Assembly (NCBI RefSeq): GCF_000005505.3
Contig: NC_016132.3
Span: 56,620,914 to 56,684,913, forward strand
Length of the DNA: 64,000 nucleotides
Reading direction: 5' to 3'
Source: Brachypodium distachyon
Taxonomy: Eukaryota > Streptophyta > Magnoliopsida > Poales > Poaceae
Part shown: positions 13,585 to 26,208 of the stretch, piece by piece
Layout: every line of letters starts with the position of its first letter
Position numbering within the stretch: the first letter of the stretch is position 1
Program-made: the position numbers and the translations under genes
The notes under the pieces: generated by a model
The model's database searches: none
What the model saw: the letters and a program-made list of their open reading frames with translations, nothing else
What the model was told of the DNA's origin: nothing

Positions 13585-14472
13585 GAATCCTTCCTTACCT
13601 GAAACTCAATTGTGAAACGAATATCAATATATTTCAGATGAAAAACCTCAATATTTTAGAGTATGAAACGTTTGAAAATTTTCAAATGACGTGGGATCTC
13701 GATGACGGCCCTCTATAAATCCAACAAATTCGACATGAGACGCATCCATATATGCAATAGGCAACAACTAGTGCTAGCTAGCTGCTCATGCAGAGTCTGG
13801 GGCGCAAGGTGGCACACGGTCACCATACAGTTCGGTCGGTAATAAAATAAGCAAAAACAAGCTTGACAAACAGAATCATCATGCAGAACCCAAGGGGTCC
13901 CTCAGTGTCAACTCGTTCTACTTTACACGCATACTCCCTCCCTCCAACATTTTTACCTTACTGCACAGGTTTATCTGATCCGGCCTTGTTCCAGCGTCGG
14001 CCTCGATTCCGGAATTCCAACAGGGAGCAGGGGATGGATTATTTGGGCCCTCCCTCTTATCCAACCAGCGGGGCCCAAAGAGACCGCAACCATCCGATAA
14101 CACACACACACACACAAAAACACAGAATCACTCCACCGATCGATCTAAAGTCCCAAAAACCGGCCCCGACGCCGTCGACACGACCATGTGCTCTCTGCTC
14201 TGCCGTGGCCAGCCGGCCTCCCCCACCTCCACCCAACTGACCCGATCGATCCGTAAGTGCGGTGCCGCTCCACTCGTGTCGGGGTCGGCCCCTTGCTCTG
14301 CTCTGCTCGGGATGGGCGCCCTGCCCTGCCCTGCCTGCCTGCCGGCTCGCTTCTCCCCAAATCTCAGCGCGTATGATACGTCAAAGCTGATTGATTCTTC
14401 AGTGCTAACTTTTATTTTTCCTCCCCAAAAGGAAAGGAAAAGGTGTCCTGGTGATCTCTGCTATAAAATAGT
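13585..14472. other. Intergenic DNA with CA microsatellite
   Basis: A (CA)n run lies near 14,100-14,116. A TATAAAT motif lies near 13,714. A short ATG frame at 14,186 is followed by a splice-donor-like CCGTAAGT at about 14,249, so a truncated or unrecognised gene start is conceivable. The solo-LTR-like element begins at 14,473, and I cannot find downstream exons. No gene is called. Confidence 0.35.
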
Positions 14473-15233
14473 TTAACTTGGAACCGATGGACGAACGATC
14501 AACCGGAGGAGGGAGGACGTGAAAAAGAACACGCACGATTCACACAAGAACACACAGATTTACCCAGGTTCGGAGCCCTCTCGTCGAGGTAAGACTCTTA
14601 CTCCTGTTTTGCTGTATTAGTCGAGATAGACAAGCTCTACAATTGTGCTCCTTGAGCTGTGTTCTTGAGAAAGAAGAAGAAAGAGAAACCCTAAAATGTC
14701 TAAGTGCTCAATCCCCTCTCCAGGGAGGTGTAGTGCTCTATTTATGGGCCAGGCATGTCACACTGACATGCGGACCGAGTCTAATGTCACCTTCCTTGGG
14801 CCCCGCCGGGCACGCGGCTCGGTTCCCTCCAGGCAGTACCGCAGGGGACAAGACAACTTTACTTTTCCCTGTCAGCCTGCAACGGGTACAGCTATCCTCT
14901 GCCGGCTTCCGTCGTAGATTCCCTTTCGGTGCTTCTCTAGCGTGGTCACCTAACACCGGTACGCAGGCGCTGACTGCTTTTCTGAGATGATAATGACGCT
15001 ACTTTACTTTGCACCGCGTGGTCAGGATAAGACCGTTGAAAGTGCCGAGATCAAGGGGCTCGTTCTTATCCTGCAAACTTACGATATAAGAAAACTATGC
15101 CGACATACGTCCGGAATGCCGGCTTATCGTTAGATTAGCTTTATGATGCCGGCATACGTTGCTATGCCGGTTTTGCTTCCGTTATCTCTGCTAGAGTTGG
15201 GTCGCCATGACCCTACCCGGTGTCACCCCGACA
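14473..15233 (-). mobile_element. Solo-LTR-like element, copy 1 (minus orientation)
   Basis: This roughly 760-bp segment is clearly alignable in reverse orientation with 44,955-45,721. Read on the minus strand it begins TGTCGGGGTGACACC, has a TATA-like CATAAATAG, then a CT-rich transcript-start region, and the GGCTCCGAACCTGGGTAAAT block typical of grass LTR retrotransposons. It ends near CCAAGTTAA. No internal gag/pol or primer-binding site is next to it, so it looks like a solo LTR. The 3' boundary is not a clean CA and no convincing 5-bp target duplication was seen, so the terminus may be eroded. Confidence 0.65.
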
Positions 15234-16558
15234 AAAGTCAAAAGCAGGAAAAGAAAAGAAGATCCACTTGGCAATTTTTGCGTTAGCATAGCGCATATGG
15301 TACTGTATGTACGTTGTGAGGAGCTGAGCGAGTGAGCGGCCTCGAAGGCTCTGCTGCGTCTATAATAAATCAACTGGCCCTCCAGGCGCCGGGGTCAGCC
15401 GCTGCCGGCCCACTTGCGTTTTGCATCGCCAGGCCGTACCGCGCTCCTTCTGAGTCCCGAGATTAGATTATGGTTAGTGCAGCTGATGCCGCATTTAGTC
15501 TCTTGCTGCACGCTTTAATTTCAATCCTCGCCGTACGTACATGGAGTATAAGTAATCTTGAATTTGAAGCTAAGCTTGATCTGAAGGAGTGGTAGTACAA
15601 CACCATCAGTACCTACTTGCCTCGCCTTGTCCTTGTGCCTTATGCGTGAGGGTAACTTACCTCAGCTCGCCGCTGTCCATGCTTCATTACTAAATACTGG
15701 CTTTGCGAGCTGTGCAGTTAAAGAAGGGCGCGAGCTATAATAATTCCTCTTTTAGCACCGCCTTCTGTGCATGTTCTCCTTCACATCTACCGGCAGCACT
15801 GTACCCCCACTGCTATTACTAGCGCCATTCACCCGCTCCAGTCTCGCCGTTATATCTAAGCTAGCTTGGTCCCATGAGCAAGCAAATTGTTACTACTGGC
15901 AGGTGGCAGCGCGTGAATGCAAGGCAAATGGTCCGGACCCCAACTGGATCGATTGTTAGCTTGCCGTGGAGAAGGCGCGACACGACAGTATGGACACGGC
16001 ACGGGGGAGCTAGCTAGCTGTACCGATAACACAGGCCAGAACGCAAATGCTGCCGCTACTAGGCAAGATCCCAACAGATTTAGCAAGCAAGCGCATGTGC
16101 AGAGGGGCGAGGCAACGGCATATGCCTTGTTGCGTAGCCAGTGGCCGCATGCAGAGGAGTAGAGAGCAGAGGCAAGAACAGAGCAGCAGCAACTTGCCCA
16201 TCCGTCGGATCCGGCCGGTGCGTGCATGCATAATGTGGGTGAATGGACTGACGGGACAAGCTCTGCAGAGAGGCCAGTGGCCGCCCTGCTCCCTCCCTCC
16301 CCTGACTTTTCCAGCTCTTTTGGCCCCAAATCATTTGGCACCTCGCTCGATCTCTCGTCTCTCACCCGCTTGCTTGCTTGCTTGAAGAAGTCACCGAACC
16401 AACCAACCCCCGTTAACTAGTGTTTCACCGTGCAATGGGAAAGCGTTATTATTAAGTTGCATGCGCACGCACGTACGATCGAGATAGATGCGTCATGCGT
16501 GTCGTGCTACCGTTTTTTTCTTTTTACTACGTGGGGTAAGTACATTGAGATGGACGAC
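15234..16558. other. Intergenic DNA downstream of the DUF1645 gene
   Basis: No gene is supported. A 169-aa minus-strand frame at 15,856-16,365 is cysteine-rich and compositionally odd, without a recognisable domain. The 250 bp or so next to the DUF1645 stop codon (about 16,560-16,816) is probably that gene's 3' untranslated region. Confidence 0.35.
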
Positions 16559-16816
16559 GATTCATGCATGATTGGAGTCTTGGAGAGGAGGACGGCAGCT
16601 TGAGCTGAGCTTAGTTAGCTTAAGTGCTACTAGCAGTAGTACAGCACAGAGGAGATGGAAGAACCTACGTACTCCTACGGATTGATGGAACTGAAGGGAA
16701 GGAGATGAGAAGATTATGGAAGAAGAAGATGAGCCTATAGCGGCTTCCAATCCTATGTACAAGTGTGGCATGCCATGACGCAAACGGATGCCCTTGGTGA
16801 ATTCGATCTGTTATCA

Positions 16817-17962
16817 TCAGTACACCTTCTTGGAGAAGAATGTGCGGAGCCCGAACAGCCCCTGCGGAGGGTTGCATTCCTCGCCCGCGCCGACGCCGAC
16901 GCCGACGCCTTCCGCGCAGCTCGCGTTGTTCCTGCACGCGGCCGCCGTCGGCGCGCTCACGCTCGTCGCTGCCGCAGGCTTGTCGTCGTCTTGGGTCCCG
17001 GCAGCGGCGGCAGGGGCGGCCTTGTTCTTGGCCATGGCCTGTTGCTGCTTCTGCTCGGCGGCGGCCTGTTGCTGCTGCAGCTTGTTACGCCTGAGCTGCC
17101 AGACGGGGCTGGCACGCCCGAGCCGAATGCCGCTGGCGCCGGCGCCTGCCGCCCGGCCATGGCCGCCGGGCACCCACCTCCTCAGCATCGAGGTGGGACC
17201 ACCAGCAGCCTGGGCGGCGGCGGCCGCTTCAGCCGCTGCCGCCGCCGAGACGGCGACGGCAGCCGTGGCAGGGCCGGAGGTCTCGCCGCGGGAGTTGCTC
17301 CGGGAGCAGGGCGCGCTGCTCACCTTGCGCCCGGCCGGCGCCCCGGACGACGATGCCATCGCCAGCGCGCCGCTGACGACGGCACCCGCGGCGCCATTGG
17401 CATTGGCGTTGTTGGGATTCGCAGTCGCATTCGCCTTGGCTTTGCTCGTGGCGCCGTTCATGGAGGCGGAGGCGGAGTGGCCGGCGGAGCGGCTCCGGGA
17501 GAAGGGCCAGATGTTGATGTTGATGAGCTCCGAGTTGCCGCTGACGCTGCTCACGCGCCGCTCCGTCTTCTTGCTAACCCGGTCCTTGGCCTCGGCCCCG
17601 CCCGCCTTGAAGATGTCCTTCCACTTGAACGTCACGGCAGGGAGGTCGGGCGGCGGCGCTGCGCAGCACTCCGCGAGCGGCTGCTGCGCGGAAGGCTCGC
17701 CGTCGCCATCGCAGTGGGCCTCCGGCAGCGCAGTGGAGTCCTCGGCTACGGCTTCGGCGCCGGAGTCGGAGTCTGAGGGGGGCGGCTGGAGCGTGTGGAG
17801 CGGGAGCACGACGCCGTCGGAGAAGAGCTCGTCGGCGGTGAGCAGGGCCGGGGACGGGAACGAGCCCGGGTTCTTGCCCACCATCCAGAACTCGAACTCC
17901 GGCGACGCGGCCGGGGACGGCGAGGACCGCCCGGACTCCATGGCAGGCGGCGGCGACTCCAT
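16817..17962 (-). CDS. DUF1645-family protein (OsSGL-like)
   Basis: Intronless 381-aa protein. It has the conserved blocks I recognise from plant DUF1645 (PF07816) in order: FEFWMVG at residues 23-29 with LLTADELFSDGVVLPL at 40-55, a WKDIFK block near 114-119, NIWPFSRSRSAG at 150-161, KVSSAPCSRSNSRGE at 213-227, GIRLGRASPVWQLRR at 278-292, and a C-terminal LFGLRTFFSKKVY. Alanine- and glutamine-rich linkers lie between blocks. The biochemical role of the family is unknown. A rice member, SGL, is reported to affect grain length and stress tolerance, and a regulatory or nuclear role is inferred. The first ATG is used; a second Met at residue 8 is an alternative start. There is no signal peptide or membrane segment. 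The coding sequence is very GC-rich, normal for grass intronless genes. It is transcribed away from SPL2, with about 14 kb between the two coding starts. Confidence 0.9.
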   Translation of the reverse strand: MESPPPAMESGRSSPSPAASPEFEFWMVGKNPGSFPSPALLTADELFSDGVVLPLHTLQPPPSDSDSGAEAVAEDSTALPEAHCDGDGEPSAQQPLAECCAAPPPDLPAVTFKWKDIFKAGGAEAKDRVSKKTERRVSSVSGNSELININIWPFSRSRSAGHSASASMNGATSKAKANATANPNNANANGAAGAVVSGALAMASSSGAPAGRKVSSAPCSRSNSRGETSGPATAAVAVSAAAAAEAAAAAQAAGGPTSMLRRWVPGGHGRAAGAGASGIRLGRASPVWQLRRNKLQQQQAAAEQKQQQAMAKNKAAPAAAAGTQDDDKPAAATSVSAPTAAACRNNASCAEGVGVGVGAGEECNPPQGLFGLRTFFSKKVY

Positions 17963-18319
17963 TGTCGACCAATGCAGCTAGCACAAGCTCCAAGCGAGCT
18001 GTACAGAACCTAGTACTACTAGACTTGGGATTGGACGGAGTACCCTTGACCCTAGTGTAGCGACGGCCAAACAAGGAGTTGGCTAGCTGGAAGGAATTGG
18101 CTGGCTGATGGACGCCATTGGCATCAGCAGCTCAGAGCACATCAGACAGGGGCAGCAGCGAAGGGATGTGAAAGAAAGTGGGGAACTCGAAGAGGAGGAG
18201 GGGAAAGGGAAGGCGTAGGCAGCGACTTGACGCGGATTTATCAATCACATCAAAGCTGCCTCGGGTGTGGTACTGGTGGGGAGAGAGCATACTACAGCGG
18301 TGGCTGCTCTCCTCGCTGA
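17963..18319 (-). promoter_or_regulatory. Upstream region of the DUF1645 gene
   Basis: These roughly 360 bp separate the DUF1645 start codon from a Mutator-like element. They must include the 5' untranslated region and probably the core promoter. No canonical TATA box is obvious; on the minus strand a weak GATAAATC lies near 18,234. The MULE insertion therefore lies very close to the promoter. Confidence 0.35.
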
Positions 18320-19293
18320 GAGTAAATTGGATAGAAACACCGCATTTCGGACACTTGTACGGAAATCACCGTTTTTTCTAATTTTCCCGCATAACCATTG
18401 GTATTCAGCGAAGTTATTGCATATATCACTGATTCTGTCGATTGCACCGGATTAGCACGTTTTTGACCGACCGAGCCCACATGCCAGGTTGACCAGCCTT
18501 AGAGGTGTCCGTTAGCGCCGCTTTGACTGTTTCGTTTTCCTTTGTTTCGCTTCCTTTCACAAGTGCGGCCGCCATTTCAGAACATGGAGATGGCCGCCTG
18601 AGCCGGGCAAGCCGGCAAGGCCCAGCATCACCGGCGGTGGAGCATGGCGGGGGCGTCGGAGTCATGGGCCTTGAGGCCGAGAAGGGACAGCATGCGCGTG
18701 CACACGTCTCTGTCCGCTAGGCCGCCGGACTTGGAGGAGATGGCGGCGGGTCCAGTGCTTCGGGGCACGGCGGGGCGCTCCGAGGGGCTCTTCGAGTGCT
18801 CGCTGGCACGGGGAGACAGATGGCGGCGGATTTGTGGGAGATCCGGCGTCGGAGACGCCTAGCGACGCGAGGTTGCGGCGGCCGGCAAGGGTCTGCGAGG
18901 CGGGGCGGCTAGGGCTCGCGGGTCTCCAAATCAAGGGCGGGGCGCAGAGCATGGACGGCGCGGGGTTGCAGGCGTTAGCGCGCGAGGCGGCGGAGCAGCA
19001 GCGGCGGGATGCTGTGGGGAAGATGAGGTCGGAACAAGAGGATGAGGATGATGGTACCATGGTGGATCTCTCAGTCAGTGCGAGAAGAGATAGGCTTGGA
19101 TTGACGGCGTTAACGTCAGCTCGGCCCGATCAACCTGACATGTGGGCCCGGTCGGTCAGAAACGTGCTTATTCGCTTCAATCGATTGAATCAGTGCTATA
19201 TGCAACAATTTCACTGGTTCTACGCGAAAATTAGCAAAAACGGTGGTTTCCGTAGCAACTGTGCTAAATGTGGTGGTTCGGTGCGATTTACTC
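18320..19293. mobile_element. Mutator-like element with captured-looking interior (Pack-MULE-like)
   Basis: Terminal inverted repeats of roughly 190-200 bp can be followed by eye: the left end (GAGTAAATTGG onward to about 18,520) matches the reverse complement of about 19,095-19,293, sharing blocks such as CATATA.CACTGATTC and GACCGACCG.GCCCACATG. The flanks are CCTCGCTGA (18,311-18,319) and GCTCGCTGA (19,294-19,302), a 9-bp target duplication with one mismatch, as expected for MULEs. The roughly 575-bp interior is strongly GC-rich and encodes no transposase. On the minus strand it reads plausibly as exon-like protein, including a segment DRDVCTRMLSLLGLKAHDSD. This is the pattern of a Pack-MULE carrying gene fragments; the parent gene is not identified. 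Confidence 0.75.
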
Positions 19294-19302
19294 GCTCGCT
19301 GA

Positions 19303-22300
19303 TTTCCACGTACCAGTACATCGGCCTCGCGTCGCGTGTCGCGGAAACGCATTCAGAACTTGCATATGGGCTCTGAAATCTTTGTCTGGTGACGCAGCTG
19401 CCGCGCGCCCCCCCGCTGCAGTTCCGATGCAAAACCCCGGCTTCGGCTTTCCGGCCACGTTTACCCGACGCTCGTAGAGTTTACTTACGGCTGAGTACAT
19501 CGAATCGAAGTGAAGGGTGCCGGCCGGGTGTTCCGCTGTTCAATGTCCGTGGTGTGATAATAAGTGGAGTGAAACAACAGGGTGGAGTCACCTACGTAGT
19601 ACGTGCTCGGTGGCCGACGTAGAGCACAGTGTGACCCATGCATGATGTATCCGTGCAACGTTAAGGGGGCTAGGGCCGTGTAGCGTGAGGTACAGTGTAC
19701 AGCCGTGCAGTTTAGCTGCAACTCACTTCGCGTTCAATGCGTAGTATTCTGCTGGGTGCCACCGCGGGCCATATGTACATGTACGTCCAATGCGCGCCCT
19801 TGCTTCGATTGTTTTTTCTTCCTCAGTGATTTTGCACATGAAATTTGGGGGATAGGAATTTCGGATGATCAAATCTAAAAGTTGAGTATACCAGTAGGGG
19901 GGTTTTGCGACTGTGATCCGTGTTGCATTTCCATATCTTCCATGAGTTGCTGTTTTGCACTGCCGACGGAATTAACAAAGTACGGAGTTACCAGTATTAT
20001 TATACGCACGTACGTGCGGTGCAGTAAAGTAAGCCGCAGCTAATCATACACGCTACGTAGCAATAAGTATACAGCTAGCATGCGGACACCGGATCGACCG
20101 AGCAAGTTAGCAGTTCCATACAGAGTATTTTTATCCGTATTTCCCTCTTTTTTATATACAACAACGAAGACACCGCCTAACTAACGCATACAGATCGTCA
20201 GTTACACAGTTAGCTGTCCTCACCTGATTAACACCTTCTGATCCGATCCCATGTATACATATGTATGTATGCTTGTCATTTTGTCAAGACAGCAGCTAGC
20301 TAGCGGCGCCAATAATGCACGTACGGCGGTGGGATGTATGATTCGTTCGTTGTATGTGTGTGCCACCCGGACGAAGGGAAATTATTCACGGCGCACTTAG
20401 CTCGTTGCTCCGATGAGGAAGGAAGGAAGAAAGCTACGTACAGTACAGGGAGGCGTCTGTCGTCGTGTTGTGATGAGTGAGTGGGTGAGACGTGGTGGTT
20501 CCGGCCGGCCGGAATAATCGAATCCCAACGATCGAACTAGGACGCGCACCGAAGGGCGATCGAAAGCAGAAAGCGAGAGGATCGTCAGCAGCACATGGTG
20601 GGGGTGCATGGCGCGCGCCCATAATTTTGCGAGCACGAATCGGAGAACCCAGCTCAAATACGTGTGTGGGCTCGGATTCCGCCAAGCTAAAGCTTCTAAG
20701 GCCGGGGATAGCAGGAGCCCAGACTCATGAATGCATGCATGCATGGAGCCAACTGAAGACAGGATGCCCTTTGCCTTTGAATCTCATCCTCTGCTGTGCC
20801 TTTATCTTTTTCATTTCTCGTAAGCAGCCGTCGTTGTCGCCAGTTCGTCGTCTCCGTTTCGGTACTCGGCATTCCAAACTTGGCCTGCATGCATGGCGAC
20901 TGGAGAGGTAAAGCGAAAGCACCCTGTTTAGTCAATTACTATACTGTACTACAGTACGGTGGAGTATCAAGGTTACACTTATCGTTACAGTAGTCGGAGT
21001 TTTTCCCTCTCGTTTATGTGGACTTGGGAAATCAGTCACTCACAGTGGGTGTTCAGCCACGCGCGATAGTGTGTGCTACACGCACTGCTTAATTAGACTT
21101 TGGGCTGACCAACGTGTACGTAGACACTCCCGCGGATTGGCCGGCCGGCGCAGCACCATGTGGGCCGATCGAGCTCCGCATTTACCACGGTTCGGCCCGT
21201 TGGCCCACTGCGACGGACGAGACGACAGAGCAGCGCGCCCTGCTGCACTCCCCATATCACTACTGATGACTGATCCATGGGTGCACGGCTCCAGATGTAC
21301 GCTGCACTGCTGCTCCGCCGCCTACGTCTGCGTCTGCCCCTGGGCCTGGGCGCTGGCTGTGAGTCGCGCGTCTAGCAATGCGCGCCAGCTGCGGCAGAGA
21401 GACAGACAGACAGAGTATTTGGCAGGTTACGACGTTCCTAGGTACAACTGCGGAGGCGCATGCATGCCATGGCAGGGCATACGGCGGTGCACCGAGAGCC
21501 GAGAGCCCGGCCCGGCCGTCGGGTCGCTTTCTGCCTGCCTAACCTAGGAGCGAATGAATGGCTGGATCAGCAAGCCAGCCTGAGCCCGGCCCAGTAACCG
21601 TCTCGCTCGGCCCCACAGACATCGGATTCCGAGCCGGATCGATGGTTCGCTCCTGGGCCCTGCCACGATGACCATGGCGCGACTACCATCTGGCGGGTCA
21701 GTCGCCGCTTGTGGTTGTCTGGCCCGGGCTCAAGTTTGCTTGCGCTGAGCCCAGCCCCGCTTCCTTGCGTCGTCGGCCTTTGATCAAAACGGGTGGGCTT
21801 TCATTGTTCGACCCGATTAAAGAAGGCCCAGTTAAAGCTGCAACGCCCTAATGGATCATTTTTGCAAAGGAAAAAAAAAACTGTCTGATGGAGTGATGGG
21901 TCGGGATGATAATTACTCTTGTTTTCTTTTTGAGTATGCAAAAGGCGGGAGGGATCATTCACTCACTCCTGTCATCGTCTAATTACTCACGTCATGCAAA
22001 AAGGAACATATACCCTAGTAAAATGACGTGACCGAAAGCAAAAAAAACCCGGGACTTACAAGCTTTCGGTGCGTGACGCATATCTTAGATTGATAGATGT
22101 ATGATGGTTGATGTGTAGGTAACTGGGTCGTGCTTTTCTATTTTTGGTAGCCCGTAGCGCCTATACTACGACTCTAGCAGCCGGTGCAAAGACTCTCTAT
22201 TCGGCCCTATAATCGCGTCTCGTTATGTCACTCTACGCAAGACACAGAGTGGTTCACCTACACGCTGCAAAATACAGGGCTAGCTAGTTCGTCACTGCGC

Positions 22301-25300
22301 TGAATTAGAATCCACTTTAGAAAACAAGACGAAAAGGAATCAGCTGCTGCAGTTTGGAGAACGAACCATAATGCCAGAGCTCTGCAAGGCTGCAAGGAAT
22401 TGTCGACAATTAAGGTGATCGAGCATCAGGACACACAGAGACAAGATCTGTTCCAACTAATTAACTACCGGCCCCAGAAAAAAGGCTACTCCTTTTAGCA
22501 GGTCGGTTGCTGTATTTAGCAACCAAACCAGCCAGAAATATGAGGCAAGAGAGAGCAATCAGCCCAATCCTGCAGCTTGGATCGGATGGAGCAACGACGT
22601 CGTCAGATTGAGCTACAGCGACAGGTAAATTTTGTTTATGCCGCAAAGGCTCGGCAGCGGTCAGCAGGTAGGCGGCGATCTCTGCACTGGCCACGTGAAA
22701 CCTGACGTACGAAAATCACCCAAATTTGGGAGTAAAGAACTCGGACGGAACCAAGAATTTTGCAGGTTGCCTTTACGTTTGCAGCGCCTGCATATTGAAC
22801 GATGATACACAGAGTGCGGGTCTGCATGTCATGGTTCAGAAAATGTCGATGCAAAACAACATCCTGCAATTAAGCACAGTACATCCCAATTTTATCTTCA
22901 TTCATCACGGATCGATTCCATTTGATCCAACATTTTCTGGCTACTGTTACTATGCACAAGGTTCAGTCGAAGGAGGAAGAATTTCGATTCAGCCGGAGGT
23001 TTGAACTTTCAACAGGGAACATATTACATATAGACACTGCATTGCTGCTGCTGATTCTTTTGCAGATCGAGAAACCCCAGCAGCCTAGCGGTGCAAGATA
23101 GCTGCTCGGCCGTACCGTCACTTGGATTCAGGTCAATTCCCGGCAGCCGAATTCCATGGATGATTCAGGTCGGACCCCTTGGCCACCTACGCCGCTGGAC
23201 AGTGACATGCACGTCCGTGCTGACTGTGACGAATGACGACCAGTTCGCTGGTTTCAAGCCAACGAACATCTCTTGCTTGAGTGAGGTTCAGTGTACGTTC
23301 AAGGTGCGCCGATCATATCGTACTTAATTAATTTGTTAACACATAATTTGTCATCAGTGGTGCTCTCCTCCTTCTATTCAACTTCATTTCGCAGTTAGCT
23401 CCAACAAGCGTGCATGGTTCCCATATGCACATGGTCCGGGATCGACGGGCAATTGATTACACGTAGTTTAGTTTAAGCGAATCGAACCTTGATTCGTAAG
23501 CAAAGCACGTAAAACAAATCTGGGTACGTACGTACGTATACCAAGAGCTTAAAACAAAAGAATTATAAATGGTTACTTAGCTGTACTTTGCACACGTTGA
23601 GCTATCAGAGGGGGGACTTACTTTACTCTCAGCTGGCTCGACCTGGATATCGATCGCACGTTAACAAGTACGCCTATACTATTAATAATACCACTACTCA
23701 AGTATAGTAGCGCTAGTGTAAACACACATAACCAAAACGATTAATAAATGACGAAGCAGGCATGCATTGTGCAAAACTGCAAATATAGATATTGATGGTC
23801 CCCTTAATAACCCATATATACTCTGCAATAATTAATCTCGTGTCAGTCTACCCAGTGTGGGCATCAGGTCGGGCATGTATGCATGCGTGCGTACTAGGTT
23901 AATTACCGGCCGGCGCCGTATGCATGTACGTTCATGACTTCATGCATGCGCGGACCACGTGACCGTATACGTATAAAGACAGGGGAAGTTAGTTATTTAG
24001 TACTCCTAAGGTTCACTAATTAGCAAACGTAAGAGCTAGCATGCACCGGACAGCCGGCTTGGTAGCTCAACGACATGACTCTCACTGCAAAAGTGGGCCA
24101 AAATTAGTTAACTACAACTGCATGCGGCAAAGCCCTGCACGCAAAGCCAAATTTGAGCCTGCATGTGACTATGTTGGTTTGGCTGTATTTGTGCTGCCTC
24201 TAATCTTTTGCACACGCAGCTGCTAGCTAGACTCAAACGCACGTACATACAGCTTTCAAAAAACTCATGTCTTATACGTACGATATCCCGTTTATCTTTG
24301 GTTCATTAATTTGAATAATTTCGGGATTGATATTGGTAGAGTAAAACTCACACTTTATGTACCTTTATATGTGGATTTTTCGTGTATGTGTTTTTTTGGA
24401 GTGAATTCCACTTTTACTCTGTACGTGTTTGCAAATTCACTCAATAAATAAATAAATCCGAGCAACTAAAAACAAGTGAGAGCATATGAATTGAAGATGA
24501 TTTTTAGCTTCTTGGGCTTGTCTTTTTTGTTGCAGTCCACCACAAATCAAGTCATTTTATGATAAAATTTTGCACACGCATAATGCATCATAATACGAAA
24601 ATGCAAGATTTTCAAAATTTGTTGAAACTCCAAATCACACTTTCCATTGTCAAAATAAAGAAGCACGTATACTACTCCGGAATAGAATATCCAAAAAAAA
24701 CGACAAGGCAACTCGTTAGCTGTCCAGTTTGACTTTAATTAGGCTAATTGATAGACATGCTATTAACCTCTGCCCTAAACATGTAATAAATCGTATAAGC
24801 TAGACATGCTAAGTTCATTAAGCTTCAGTTTCCTTTATGTTCTCAACCAGCAAGTTGGATTTAAGAAAGGAAAAGTATAAAGTCGATTTAGCATAAAGAA
24901 ATATAAAGAAAGCGGCGGCATACACTTCCAAAGGCAACTTGCCGTCCCATGCAAATGCAGCTGTTCCCACGCGGTCCAATTGCACGTTGCATAGGTCCTA
25001 ATTAAGCAAGATTAACAAGCAGAAAGCTGACTAATTAAGCTCCAAGATACCACTAATAGCCTATTACTGTTCTGTCTCTCGCGTGCCAAAGAAGCCGTAC
25101 ATATATGCTCGCTTTACGCTGCCACTACTGGTCTAGCTAGCTCTTTCTTTGAGGTCCTGCACCTAGCTAGCTCGCTAGATACCACCAAAAGCTAATTTAA
25201 GTAAACACTATCACAAGTTAAAGCTTAATTAGCTAATGCATGCCTGCCCTTTGCCTCCCGTGGATCAAGGGACCACTTTGATCGTGAGATGTGCACCCAT

Positions 25301-25947
25301 CTAACCTAAAGCATCAGTATATATTAACCAGTTATGACACATTCTCTCTCTCGAACGTAGCACTAACTAGAACCACCTTCGTAGATGCTTTGTAGGAGGA
25401 AGGGATCATTGCATTGATTATGTGGATGCTAATCCACTTCCTCTTGACAAACACTATTTATCAACACACTTTTTTGTAAAGTCTCCTTTCTGCAAAGCAA
25501 CAGTATACTATTGTGCTAGCTACATAAAGTTAGAGCTTGCATGCACATATCGCATACTATGTGCCTAGATTAGCTCATTTTGCCAATAATGATGTCGTTG
25601 GAGGTAGCTAAAAGGGAGGCCATAGCTTGAACGCAACAAATTTGTTCTGCGGGCAGTACTGCTCCGTAATTAACAAGCAGTACCTTAATGCATCTTCTCA
25701 TAATTTAAATGTGTACAAGTTGGCTGCTTTTAGATTGGTGTGTCTCCCGTCATGCTTTTTCAGACATGCATGCATGGTAATAATTAATAATATACTTTTC
25801 TATATCAGCAAAGTACCAATTCAAAATCTAGATATGGTCTATGCATGTGAGTAAAGTAGTACTACTACTTGCAGATGCATGCAATTAATTAGTCGAAAGC
25901 ATTCAAAATTTACTAAATGGAGTAAGGTGGAGTACTACATGTCTACG
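19303..25947. other. Large intergenic region, no gene supported
   Basis: About 6.6 kb without a recognisable coding exon. GC-rich patches at 20,400-20,930 and 21,080-21,860 give open frames up to 158 aa with no domain. CATGCATG and GCTAGC palindromes are frequent. It may hold distal regulatory DNA for SPL2 or the DUF1645 gene, but nothing in the sequence proves that. Confidence 0.4.
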
Positions 25948-26208
25948 GTCCTGTTTGTTTGGTCTTCTGTTTCAGCTTTTGGTGCTTTTAGCAATTTTAA
26001 AAACACCTTTTTCGTTTACACATGAAACTGAGAAGCACCTTCAGGCGTGTTTCTCAGTTAGAATCACCAAAAACACGTCCGAAGGTGCTTCTCAGCTTCC
26101 AAAAACACGTCCGAAGATGTTTCTCAGCTTCATGTGTAAACATGAGAAATGCTTTTGAGATTGCTAAAAGCATCAAAAGCTGAAACAGGATGACAGACAA
26201 ACAGGAAC
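25948..26208. mobile_element. Hairpin MITE, about 261 bp
   Basis: The left arm GTCCTGTTTGTTTGG, then CTGTTTCAGCTTTTGGTGC and TTTTAGCAAT, is matched by the inverse at the right: ATTGCTAAAAGCATCAAAAG, CTGAAACAGGATGAC and CAAACAGGAAC. The interior contains three short repeats of the type CACGTCCGAAG.TG.TTCTCAG, themselves partly inverted. Both sides share a possible CTAC flank, too short to assign a superfamily. The CTGTTTGTTTGG end is typical of hAT-like or Mutator-like grass MITEs. Confidence 0.7.

Noticed and set aside
14186..14249. Short ATG exon with a splice-donor-like end
   Set aside because: No downstream exon could be found, and the LTR-like element begins about 220 bp later.
16140..16165. 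GCATGCAGAGGAG, resembling the end of miR528
   Set aside because: The 5' half does not match the mature miRNA and no hairpin is evident.
16788..17981. 397-aa and 337-aa plus-strand open frames
   Set aside because: They are antisense shadows of the GC-rich DUF1645 gene, alanine- and arginine-rich without domains.
22720..22729. Perfect CArG box CCAAATTTGG
   Set aside because: A few CC(A/T)6GG matches are expected by chance in 64 kb, and it is 9 kb from any gene start.
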